A DNA stretch of 64,000 nt from Mesorhizobium atlanticum (GTDB lineage Bacteria; Pseudomonadota; Alphaproteobacteria; Rhizobiales; Rhizobiaceae), in contig NZ_QMBQ01000002.1 in the NCBI RefSeq assembly GCF_003289965.1, forward strand, positions 62,001 to 126,000. Direction: 5' to 3'. Below the pieces are notes generated by a model. It had not been told where the DNA came from, did not search any database, and was given only the letters and a program-made list of their open reading frames with translations. A program made the position numbers and the translations under genes. Positions 15,476-22,582 of the stretch are shown one piece after another (position 1 is the first letter of the stretch; each line of letters starts with the position of its first letter).

Positions 15476-16087
15476 TCATGCCTCCATCGTCTTGATGCGG
15501 GTGGTGCGCGGCAGGCAGGCGAGGCTGCCCGGCGCCGCCAGGATGATGTCGACGCCGCGCGGAAAACGCTGATTGTTCTGCTTCCACTGCTCGACGAAAT
15601 GGCGCGGCATGCCCGGAGGCGCGATCATCGACGTCTTTTCGATCCCCGGACCTTCGAGCAGCAGCGACGGGCCCGAGGCGAGGTCGTCGACCAGGAAGAT
15701 CAGCGTCGTCGAGCGATCGGGATATTCCTGCGTGCCTTGCGCAAAACCGTCGAGCGCCGCCATCTCCTTCGGATTGGCGATCAGCGCGAAATGCGCGTCG
15801 GCCGGCGTGTTGGCCATGGGCGCGCCCGTGTGGAAGCCGAGCCAGGCCTTGACCGAAGCTTCCGCCTGCAGCGGCGGGTCGAGCCAGACCGGCGTGTCGT
15901 TGTCGCAGAGCGAAAGCGCCGCGGCGGCGGCGGTCGCCGACAGCGGCGCCGGCGGGCGGGTGAGCTGCGGAACGTCCTGGACGGCGCCGGGGCGCGCCAT
16001 CGCGTCCATGATGGCGCGGAAAACAACTTGCGCGTTGAAGACTGGCTCGGCGAAGCCGCCGTCGATCGATTGCGTGGCGATATCCAT
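15476..16087 (-). CDS. phnH: C-P lyase core complex subunit PhnH
   Basis: A 203-residue structural subunit of the PhnGHIJ complex. Recognisable family segments are FNAQVVFRAIMDAMARPG near the N-terminus, the central LIFLVDDL and the C-terminal FPRGVDIILAAPG. The ATG at 16087 overlaps the phnG stop (TGATG), which is why a much longer upstream reading is rejected. Size and position between phnG and phnI are standard. Confidence 0.94.
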   Translation of the reverse strand: MDIATQSIDGGFAEPVFNAQVVFRAIMDAMARPGAVQDVPQLTRPPAPLSATAAAAALSLCDNDTPVWLDPPLQAEASVKAWLGFHTGAPMANTPADAHFALIANPKEMAALDGFAQGTQEYPDRSTTLIFLVDDLASGPSLLLEGPGIEKTSMIAPPGMPRHFVEQWKQNNQRFPRGVDIILAAPGSLACLPRTTRIKTMEA

Positions 16088-16548
16088 CAATCCTCTCCGC
16101 GCACCATGGTGAAGAAATCCACTTTCGTGGCCGCCGTCTCGACGCGCCGCGTCTCGCGCGCCGCATCGAGCGCCGCGCGCAAGGGCGCGGCGAGCTTCGT
16201 CTCGACCGCCTCGCGCTGCGCCGGGTCCTGCCAGAGCGCGTCGGCGATCGCGGCGAGCCTGGCCTTGCCCTTGTCGCGGCCGAGCGCATAGGAATGGCCG
16301 ACCTGGCCTGAGGGCAGCCGCACCGTGGCGCGGGTGACGGTCGCCTCGCCGACATTGAAGGGCGCGCCGCCGCCGCCGATCCGCCCGCGCACCGTCACCA
16401 ATCCGGTTTCGGGTCCGCGCAAAAGCTCGGCCTCGGAAGGCAGGCCCGCTTCGTTCCACAGACGCGCGATCTCATCGGCTTCGGCATGCGCCAGCGTCGC
16501 CATCAAGGCTTTCCGCCCGGCCTGCTCGCGCGCTTCCTGTCCTCGCAT
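16087..16548 (-). CDS. phnG: C-P lyase core complex subunit PhnG
   Basis: A 153-residue subunit of the C-P lyase core complex and the first gene of the phn enzyme operon. Typical segments include the N-terminal RKALMATLAHA, LRGPETGLVTVRGRIGG, and FNVGEATVTRATVRL followed by GHSYALGRDKGKARLAA. AAGGAG lies about 7 nt before the ATG. Its promoter region carries a Pho box, a TATAAT -10 element and a PhnF-like dyad shared with the divergent regulator gene. Confidence 0.94.
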   Translation of the reverse strand: MRGQEAREQAGRKALMATLAHAEADEIARLWNEAGLPSEAELLRGPETGLVTVRGRIGGGGAPFNVGEATVTRATVRLPSGQVGHSYALGRDKGKARLAAIADALWQDPAQREAVETKLAAPLRAALDAARETRRVETAATKVDFFTMVRGED

Positions 16549-16572
16549 GGCATTGCTCCTTGCATAGGGTAA

Positions 16573-16606
16573 AATTTGTATATTGATATAGACAACTATA
16601 CAAATT
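16573..16606. promoter_or_regulatory. Putative PhnF operator dyad
   Basis: Perfect 10-bp arms AATTTGTATA (16573-16582) and TATACAAATT (16597-16606) flank a 14-bp spacer that contains a further half-site, TATAGACAA. TTGTATA/TATAGACAA words resemble the GTATA-containing operators of HutC/PhnF-type GntR regulators. The dyad covers the -10 region and predicted start of phnG transcription and lies inside the predicted phnF promoter, so binding could repress both directions. Confidence 0.65.
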
Positions 16607-16611
16607 ATACC
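16583..16611 (+). promoter_or_regulatory. phnF: Putative phnF promoter
   Basis: TTGATA (16583-16588) and TATACC (16606-16611) are separated by 17 bp and point towards phnF. This promoter lies within the PhnF-type dyad, as expected for autoregulation. The -10 element is only a moderate match. Confidence 0.45.
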
Positions 16612-16648
16612 TATCTCCTAGCGGGAGTCCATGACGGGTGGATGACAG
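16604..16648 (-). promoter_or_regulatory. phnG: Pho box and -10 element of the phnG operon
   Basis: On the minus strand CTGTCAT-CCAC-CCGTCAT (16648-16631) is a near-consensus PhoB box: two 7-bp repeats spaced by 4 bp, with one mismatch. A perfect TATAAT (16609-16604) follows 21 bp downstream. The phnG ATG lies 83 bp from the box. This predicts activation of the C-P lyase operon by PhoB under phosphate starvation. Confidence 0.7.
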
Positions 16649-16691
16649 AGCCGCAAAATTGCCCGGGCTGGCGAAGAAATGGGGGCGATGA

Positions 16692-17438
16692 ATGGTTGGA
16701 CTGGCGAGCAGCATCGAAAGGCGCAACGGCGTGTCGCTGTGGCGGCAGATCGCCGACAGGATCCTGCAGGGGATCGCGAATGGCGATTTCGCCGAGAATG
16801 CAGCACTTCCGGCGGAAATGGTGCTGGCCGAGCGCTATGGCGTCAACCGCCACACGGTGCGCAGCGCCATCGCCGCGCTGGTGCAGGAAGGCGTGCTGAG
16901 GGCCGAGCAGGGGCGTGGCACCTTCGTCTTGTCGCGCAAGCGCCTGTCCTATCCGATCGGCGCCCGCACGCGCTTCTCGACCGGGCTGCAGGGGCAGACG
17001 AGCGAGCGGCATATTGCGCTCTTGTCGTCCTCGACCGAGCCGGCCAGCCGGCGCATCGCCGAGGCGCTGGGCATTGCCAAGGGCGCGGCCGTCATCCGCC
17101 TGGAGACGCGCGGCGAGGCCGACGGTCACCCGGTGTCGCGGGCGACCACCTGGTTCGACGCCAAGCGCTTCGCCGGCGTAGACAGGGCAATGGCGGAAAC
17201 GGGATCGATCACCGCCTCGCTGAAGCGCTTCGGCATCAACGACTATCTGCGGCAATCGACGGTGCTGTCGGCCCGCCATGCCGACGCCGACGACCTCGCC
17301 GCGCTCGATCTGCAGCCAGGCGCCATCGTGCTGGTCACCGTCGCCGTCAATGTGACGCTCGATGGTGAGCCGATCCAGTTCGCCGAATCGCGCTTTCCCG
17401 CGGAGCGGGTGGAGCTGCGGCTTTCGGCCGGCGACTAG
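16692..17438 (+). CDS. phnF: GntR/HutC-family regulator of phosphonate genes (PhnF)
   Basis: A 248-residue repressor. The winged helix-turn-helix DNA-binding domain (about 12-75, with LPAEMVLAERYGVNRHTVRSAI) has the GntR pattern. It is followed by a UTRA ligand-binding domain (about 95-240, with VIRLETRGEADGHPVS near the middle) of the HutC subfamily. It is transcribed divergently from phnG, the classical position of phnF, and a strong dyad lies between them. The start at 16692 has a purine-rich GGGGG stretch 6 nt upstream. The effector, probably phosphate or a phosphonate intermediate, is unknown here. It converges with the dehydrogenase gene after 6 bp. Confidence 0.9.
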   Translation: MVGLASSIERRNGVSLWRQIADRILQGIANGDFAENAALPAEMVLAERYGVNRHTVRSAIAALVQEGVLRAEQGRGTFVLSRKRLSYPIGARTRFSTGLQGQTSERHIALLSSSTEPASRRIAEALGIAKGAAVIRLETRGEADGHPVSRATTWFDAKRFAGVDRAMAETGSITASLKRFGINDYLRQSTVLSARHADADDLAALDLQPGAIVLVTVAVNVTLDGEPIQFAESRFPAERVELRLSAGD

Positions 17439-17444
17439 AGGCGC

Positions 17445-18461
17445 TCAGCCGACTTCGATCACCGCCTTGATCAGCCCCGATTTCTCATGCGTCCATCTGG
17501 CGAGGTCGCGCGGCGTTCCGGCGAGCGTCGTGCGATGGGTCACGAGCTTATCCAACGGCACGGAGCCGTTGCGGATCGAAGCGGCGACATGCTCGAAATC
17601 GGCCTTCAGCGCGTTGCGGCTGCCGACCAGCGTCATCTCGCGCTTGTGGAATTCGGGGTCGGAGAAGGTGATGTCGTCCTTGACGACACTGACCAGCACC
17701 AGCGTGCCGCCATGCGCGACATGGGCGAAGGCTGACTGTACAGACGCCGTGTTGCCAGTCGCGTCGAAGACGAGGTCGAACCCTTCGCCACCGGTCGCCT
17801 GCCGCACCAGTTCGCCAGCCGTCTCCTTCGAAGTGTCGAGCGGGGCAAAGCCGAGTTCCTTTTCGGCGAAGCCGAGGCGCTCGCTGCTCATGTCGAGCAG
17901 GCTGACGTCGAGCCCGGCGATGCGCGCGAAGATCGCCGTGCCCAGCCCGATCGGGCCGGCGCCGATGACCAGCGTGCGCTGGCCCGGCGTTCCGAGCGAT
18001 CTGCGCACCGCATGCGCGCCGATCGCCAGGAATTCCACCGCCGCGGCATCGGCCAGCGACAGGCCGTTTGTCGGATAAAGGTTCTGCGCCGGCACCAGAA
18101 TCTCGTCGCACATGGCGCCGTCGCGATGAACGCCCAGCACCTCGATCTTCACGCAGCAATTCGGTTTGCCCTTCCGGCAGGCGATGCATTTGCCGCATGA
18201 AAGATAGGGATTGATGATGACAGCCTCGCCGGCGCTGAGATCGACGCCTTCCCCCTTCTCGACGATGGTGCCGGAAACCTCATGGCCCATGATGCGCGGA
18301 TAGGCGAGGAAGGGATGCTTGCCTTCGAAGATGTGGTAGTCGGTGCCGCAGATGCCGACATGGCTGACGGCGACGCGCGCCCAGCCGGGCCGAGGCGCGC
18401 CGGGCGCTGCGCGGTCTTCGAGGGCAAGCTCGCCGGGCGAACGGCAGACGACGGCTTTCAT
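17445..18461 (-). CDS. Zinc-binding alcohol dehydrogenase (sugar/sugar-acid dehydrogenase type)
   Basis: A 338-residue medium-chain dehydrogenase. Catalytic zinc ligands are C38 (GICGTD) and H60-E61 (GHE). The structural zinc lobe is C89, C92, C95 and C103, and the Rossmann motif is VIGAGPIGLG. The overall type resembles L-idonate, L-galactonate (LgoD) and sorbitol dehydrogenases, so oxidation of a sugar or sugar acid with NAD(P) is likely. It lies downstream of the Rbs-type ABC transporter genes on the same strand, separated from them by a terminator-like hairpin. It is probably one catabolic step for the imported sugar, together with the UxaA-type dehydratase upstream. No clear Shine-Dalgarno is visible at the ATG. 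Confidence 0.85.
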   Translation of the reverse strand: MKAVVCRSPGELALEDRAAPGAPRPGWARVAVSHVGICGTDYHIFEGKHPFLAYPRIMGHEVSGTIVEKGEGVDLSAGEAVIINPYLSCGKCIACRKGKPNCCVKIEVLGVHRDGAMCDEILVPAQNLYPTNGLSLADAAAVEFLAIGAHAVRRSLGTPGQRTLVIGAGPIGLGTAIFARIAGLDVSLLDMSSERLGFAEKELGFAPLDTSKETAGELVRQATGGEGFDLVFDATGNTASVQSAFAHVAHGGTLVLVSVVKDDITFSDPEFHKREMTLVGSRNALKADFEHVAASIRNGSVPLDKLVTHRTTLAGTPRDLARWTHEKSGLIKAVIEVG

Positions 18462-18477
18462 ATCGCAAATCCAAAGC

Positions 18478-18513
18478 AAAAGAGCGCCGGCCTCAGTCTT
18501 GCGAGACCGGCGC
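18478..18513 (-). terminator. Intrinsic terminator-like hairpin after the sugar permease gene
   Basis: GCGCCGG (18484-18490) and CCGGCGC (18507-18513), with inner CTC/GAG pairing, give a GC-rich stem. In minus-strand RNA it is followed by UCUUUU. It would reduce read-through from the ABC transporter genes into the dehydrogenase gene. Confidence 0.6.
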
Positions 18514-18530
18514 GGAGTTTCAGGGAAGAG

Positions 18531-19496
18531 TCACTTGCCGCGACGGCGCAGGCCGTCGAAGTAAACGATGACGATGATCAGCAGGCCGGTGATGATGCGC
18601 TGCCAGAAGGCATTGACGTTGAGCAGGTTGGCGCCGTTGTTGATGGTGGCGAGGATGAAGGCGCCGAGCAGCGGCCCGTGCACCGAACCCACCGCGCCGA
18701 ACAGCGAGGTGCCGCCGATCACCGACGAGGCGATCGCCTGGAGTTCCCAGCCCTCGGCCTGCGTCGGATTGCCGATGCCGATGCGCGAGGCGAGCAGCAC
18801 GCCGACGAAGGCCGCGCACAGGCCGGAAAGCGTATAGGCCATATAGATGGTGCGCTGCACGTTGACGCCGGACAGGCGCGAGGCCTCGGCATTGGAGCCG
18901 ACCGAGAACAGATAGCGGCCCCAGCGGCTGTGATGCAGGAAGATGTAGGCCGGGATACCGACCAGGATCACCATCCAGAACAGGTTGGGGATGCCGACAA
19001 AGGAGTTGCGCGAGAATTCCTGGAAGGCGTCGTTGTTGATCGAGATCGAATTGCCGTTAGTCATCAGCAGGCCGATGCCGCGCAGCGATGTCAGCGTCGC
19101 CAGCGTGATGATGAAGGGCGGCAGGCCCATCTTGACGATGCCGAAACCGTGGAACAGGCCGATGGCAACACCGACCAGCAGCGTGATCAGGATGGCGGCG
19201 AAAACCGGCACGCCGGCATTGATCAGCATGGCTGCGATGACCGTCGAGAAGCCGACGACCGCGCCGACGGAAAGATCGATGCCGCCGGTGATGATGACGA
19301 AGGTCTGGCCGACCGCCAGGATGGCGATCATCGAACCCTGACGCAAAAGGTTCGAGATGTTGTTGGCCGAGGCGAAGCTCGTCGTCGCCAGCGACAGGAT
19401 CACCCACAGCAGGACCAGCAGCGCCAGCAGCGTCAGCCCGAACAGGGCGTTGTAATTTCGCTTCGGCCGTTCGGCGGCGATAGCCTCGGTGCTCAT
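18531..19496 (-). CDS. Sugar ABC transporter permease, RbsC type
   Basis: A 321-residue inner-membrane permease of the CUT2 (ribose-type) family. It contains about eight to ten hydrophobic helices and the family motif TGGIDLSVGAVVG (about 92-104), plus SRIGIGNPTQAEGWELQAIASSVIGGTS in the C-terminal half. GGGAGG precedes the ATG, which overlaps the ATPase stop (ATGA). With the ATPase and the periplasmic binding protein it makes a complete importer for a monosaccharide or sugar acid. Confidence 0.92.
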   Translation of the reverse strand: MSTEAIAAERPKRNYNALFGLTLLALLVLLWVILSLATTSFASANNISNLLRQGSMIAILAVGQTFVIITGGIDLSVGAVVGFSTVIAAMLINAGVPVFAAILITLLVGVAIGLFHGFGIVKMGLPPFIITLATLTSLRGIGLLMTNGNSISINNDAFQEFSRNSFVGIPNLFWMVILVGIPAYIFLHHSRWGRYLFSVGSNAEASRLSGVNVQRTIYMAYTLSGLCAAFVGVLLASRIGIGNPTQAEGWELQAIASSVIGGTSLFGAVGSVHGPLLGAFILATINNGANLLNVNAFWQRIITGLLIIVIVYFDGLRRRGK

Positions 19497-21046
19497 GTCT
19501 GACCTCCCTGTTTTTCTTGTTTCTCGGCGAGCGCCTGCGTGAGGATTTCCTCGTGATCGGCGGTGCGGAAGCCATGCGTGGCTACCAGCTTGCCGCGCCG
19601 GAACACATGCAGCGTGTCGGCAAGCTCGTAGACTTCCGGCAGATAGGACGAGATCAGAATGATGCCGGCGCCTTTCGACAGAAGCGCGCTGAACAGGCGA
19701 TAGATCTCGGCCTTGGTGCCGACGTCGACGCCGACCGTCGGCTCGTCGAAGATGAACAGCTTGGCGCCATGCGCCAGCCATTTGCCGATGACGATCTTCT
19801 GCTGGTTGCCGCCCGACAGGCTGGAGGCGAGCGCGTTGCGCGTCGGCGTCTTGATCCTGAGGTCGGCGATCTGGCGGTCGGCCTCTGCCTTCTCCTTGGC
19901 GCCGGAGATCAGCATGTTGCTGGAAATGCGCTTGTAGATCGGCAGGTTGAGGTTCATGCCGACCGGCAGATTGAGGCACAGGCCCTGGTCGCGGCGGCTT
20001 TCCGGGGCCAGCGCCATGCCGAGGCGGATGGCGTCGTGCTCGGAATTTACCTGAACCTCCTTGCCCTCCCACAGGATCTGGCCGGCCGATTTTTTGTGGC
20101 GGCCGTAGAGCGTGGTGACGAACTCGCTGCGTCCGGCGCCGATCAGGCCGTAGAGGCCGACGATCTCGCCGGCGCGGACGGTCACCGAGACATTCTCGAA
20201 ACCCTTGCCGGAGAGGTTCTTCGTCTCGACGATCGTCGCGCCGGGGGTGAAATGCTCCTTGTGGTAGATCTGCTCGATCGAGCGGTTGATCATCAGCTTG
20301 ACCAGCTCGGGCTCGTCGGTCTCGGCGATGTTGCGGGTGCCGACCAAAGTGCCGTCGCGCAGCACGGAGACGCGGTCGGCAAGCTCGAACACTTCCTCCA
20401 TGCGGTGGCTGATGTAGATGATGGTGACGCCTTCGCCCTTGAGCCTTCGGATCAGCTTGAAGAGCTGGTCGGCTTCCTTGCGGGTGAGGTAGGCGGTCGG
20501 CTCGTCGAAGATCAGGAATTTGGTGCCGCGCACCGTGGCGCGGGCGGCGGCGATCAGCTGCTGCTGGCCGATGGTGAGGTCGCCGAGCACGACATGCGCC
20601 GGCAGGTCGAAGCCGAGGCCGTTGATGATCTTCTGCGCGTCCTTGACCATGGCGCGCTGCTGCAGGAGGCCGAAGCGGGACTCCTCCTCGCCGAGGAACA
20701 TATTGGCGGCTACGGTGAGATGGCGGCACAGCACCACCTCCTGGTGCACGGCATTGATGCCGAGCGCCATCGCCTCGTGCGGGGTAGCCAAAGCCACGGG
20801 CTGGCCTTCCCAAATGACCTCGCCCGAGGTGCGCGGCATGACGCCGGTCAGAAGCTTGATGAGAGTGGATTTGCCGGCGCCGTTCTCGCCGACGATGGCA
20901 TGGATCTCACCCGCCTTGAAGGCAAGGTGCACGGGCTTCAGCGCGTGCGTGCCGGGATAGCGCTTTTCCAGCCCGTTGAGTTCGAGGATCGTCCTGCCCG
21001 GCTGCAGCGTTGGGGCCGGGTGCAGTTCCTGCGCCGTCGACGTCAT
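19493..21046 (-). CDS. Sugar ABC transporter ATP-binding protein, RbsA/MglA type
   Basis: A 517-residue double ATPase of a CUT2 importer. The first cassette has Walker A GENGAGKST (about residue 54) and Walker B FLIFDEP, with a degenerate signature LTIGQQQ. The second has GLIGAGRSE in place of a normal Walker A and a good signature LSGGNQQK. This asymmetry is normal for RbsA/MglA proteins. It lies between the permease, which it overlaps, and the binding protein gene 218 bp upstream. Confidence 0.93.
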   Translation of the reverse strand: MTSTAQELHPAPTLQPGRTILELNGLEKRYPGTHALKPVHLAFKAGEIHAIVGENGAGKSTLIKLLTGVMPRTSGEVIWEGQPVALATPHEAMALGINAVHQEVVLCRHLTVAANMFLGEEESRFGLLQQRAMVKDAQKIINGLGFDLPAHVVLGDLTIGQQQLIAAARATVRGTKFLIFDEPTAYLTRKEADQLFKLIRRLKGEGVTIIYISHRMEEVFELADRVSVLRDGTLVGTRNIAETDEPELVKLMINRSIEQIYHKEHFTPGATIVETKNLSGKGFENVSVTVRAGEIVGLYGLIGAGRSEFVTTLYGRHKKSAGQILWEGKEVQVNSEHDAIRLGMALAPESRRDQGLCLNLPVGMNLNLPIYKRISSNMLISGAKEKAEADRQIADLRIKTPTRNALASSLSGGNQQKIVIGKWLAHGAKLFIFDEPTVGVDVGTKAEIYRLFSALLSKGAGIILISSYLPEVYELADTLHVFRRGKLVATHGFRTADHEEILTQALAEKQEKQGGQT

Positions 21047-21136
21047 GACAATCCTCCCGGTTTGGTCTCAACCATTGGATATGCGGCGATGCGTCTTCAG
21101 GTGCGCATCTTGGTTGGCAAGGTAAGGCAAGTTCAG

Positions 21137-21180
21137 GCAATTCCGAACGGAAAACCGCTAGGCACTTTTCCTGGAATTGC
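21137..21180. repeat. REP-like palindrome, family B (GCAATTCC type)
   Basis: GCAATTCC ... GGAATTGC ends with internal ACGGAAAACCGC and CTTTTCC. Closely related copies lie at 48818-48860, 60427-60469 and 61222-61265. It sits between the binding-protein and ATPase genes of the sugar transporter. Confidence 0.75.
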
Positions 21181-21264
21181 TTGGGCCGTCGAATTTCCAA
21201 GCCGTCCCGCCCAGGGGAAGTTTCCGGGGCGAGACCGCCCCGGAAACGCACAGAGTAACGATGC

Positions 21265-22260
21265 TCAGTTGAGCTTCGGATTGAGCAGCGCGTCGATCTT
21301 CGGGTCCTTCATGTTCGCCTTGGTGACGAGGTTCGCGCCGGTATCGACATTGGCTTCGACCTTCTCGCCCTTCGAGGCGGCCAGAGCGGTCTTGATGCCG
21401 TCATAGCCCATCCGGTACGGATCCTGGACGACGAGGCCGGAGATGACGCCGTCGTTGAGGAACTTGATCAGCTTCTCGTCGCTGTCGAAGCCGATCAGCC
21501 CCACCTTGCCGGCAAGGTTGTTCTCGGCGATCGCCTGACCGACGCCCTGGGCCATGATCAGGTTGGAGGCGAAGATGCCCTTGAGGTCAGGATTGGCGGT
21601 GATCAGGTCGGTGGCGATGTTGAGGCCCGTGGTGGCCTGGCCATCGGCATATTTGTCGGCGACCAGCTGGAGGCCGGGATACTTGGCCTTGATCTGTTCG
21701 ATGAAGCCTTGCTTGCGCTGCTCGAGCGAGCCGGCGCCGGGAAGGGCCGTGATCAGCGCGACCTTGCCTTCCACCTTGCCGCCATTGGCGGCGCCGATTG
21801 CGGCGGCGAGACCGTCAGCGGCGACGCGGCCGCCCTGGACGTTGTCGGTGGTGAGGAAGGAGGTGAAGGCCTTGGAGTCGGCGCCGGAGTCGATACCGAT
21901 GACCTTGACCTTGGACGCCGCCTCATCGATCGGCTTGCCAAGCGCCTTGAACTCCGTCGGCGAGATGACGACGGCGGCGGGGTTGCTGGCGACGGCGTTC
22001 TCGAGGATCGAGATCTGGCCGTTGACGTCGGTCTCAGCCTGGGCGCCGAGCTCCGGCACGTTGATGCCGAGGTCCTTGCCGGCCTTGCGGGCACCGGCCA
22101 GCACGATCTGCCAGTAGAAGGAAGTGGTGTCCTTGACGATGATCGGAATGGTCACGTCGGCCGCCGAGGCGGGCGCGGAATGCATCGCGCCGGCAAGCAT
22201 CGACGCTGCAGCCAAGGCCACGAAAGCACGGCGGTTGAGAAGGCTGGTCACGAATTTCAT
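21265..22260 (-). CDS. Sugar ABC transporter periplasmic binding protein, RbsB type
   Basis: A 331-residue periplasmic protein with a signal peptide (basic start MKFVTSLLNRR, hydrophobic stretch about 12-28, cleavage near ASA-AD). A LacI/RbsB-type sugar-binding fold follows, with ILENAVASNPAAVVISPTEF, VIGIDSGADS and VGLIGFDSDEKLIKFL. GGGAGGAA upstream fixes the ATG at 22260. It is the first gene of the CUT2 transporter operon and is preceded by a long region with two operator-like dyads. The ligand is not known; the context (UxaA-type dehydratase, zinc dehydrogenase) suggests an aldonate or a rare sugar. Confidence 0.9.
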   Translation of the reverse strand: MKFVTSLLNRRAFVALAAASMLAGAMHSAPASAADVTIPIIVKDTTSFYWQIVLAGARKAGKDLGINVPELGAQAETDVNGQISILENAVASNPAAVVISPTEFKALGKPIDEAASKVKVIGIDSGADSKAFTSFLTTDNVQGGRVAADGLAAAIGAANGGKVEGKVALITALPGAGSLEQRKQGFIEQIKAKYPGLQLVADKYADGQATTGLNIATDLITANPDLKGIFASNLIMAQGVGQAIAENNLAGKVGLIGFDSDEKLIKFLNDGVISGLVVQDPYRMGYDGIKTALAASKGEKVEANVDTGANLVTKANMKDPKIDALLNPKLN

Positions 22261-22582
22261 TAGGTTCCTCCCTAAGTCGCCTGGTGAAGGTTTCGGAAGC
22301 TCCATCTGGATAGGCGCGGCCCAAACAGAACTTTATCAATAAAAAACAGATGCCATTTTTTGATAGAGCATTGCCATGGCCGATGCAAGCGGTGTCTGGT
22401 GCCGTTTGTGTGATGCGGGACAGGCTTTGTCCTGCTCCTCCCCCGGCGCATGGGCGCTTCCGTTCCTCCTTGCTGGTATGGAACGATAATTTCATACTGC
22501 TGTCAATATGGAATATTCATTCCATATTGAAGTCATGCGGCAACTAGGACGTCCTAGTCGCGCTCCCGCCAAAGCCTTCGGA
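22261..22582. other. Intergenic region upstream of the CUT2 sugar operon (322 bp)
   Basis: It holds the ribosome-binding site and leader of the binding-protein gene at its left end. The AT-richer stretch 22335-22375 could contain the promoter, although no convincing -35/-10 pair was found. Two dyads at 22477-22526 are listed separately. No ORF is supported. Confidence 0.5.
22477..22526. promoter_or_regulatory. Tandem operators TATGGAA-N6-TTYCATA, 30 bp apart
   Basis: TATGGAA-N6-TTTCATA (22477-22496) and TATGGAA-N6-TTCCATA (22507-22526) repeat at exactly 30 bp, about three helical turns. The second sits within a perfect 12-bp-arm dyad (22503-22530). GGAA...TTCC spacing resembles IclR-type operators. 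They lie upstream of the sugar transporter operon and downstream of the dehydratase gene. Confidence 0.65.

Noticed and set aside
18531-20813. A 760-codon frame covering the permease and most of the ATPase gene
   Set aside because: Only the last 321 codons are the permease; the upstream part is a frame-shifted reading of the ATPase gene, whose own frame has all ABC motifs.
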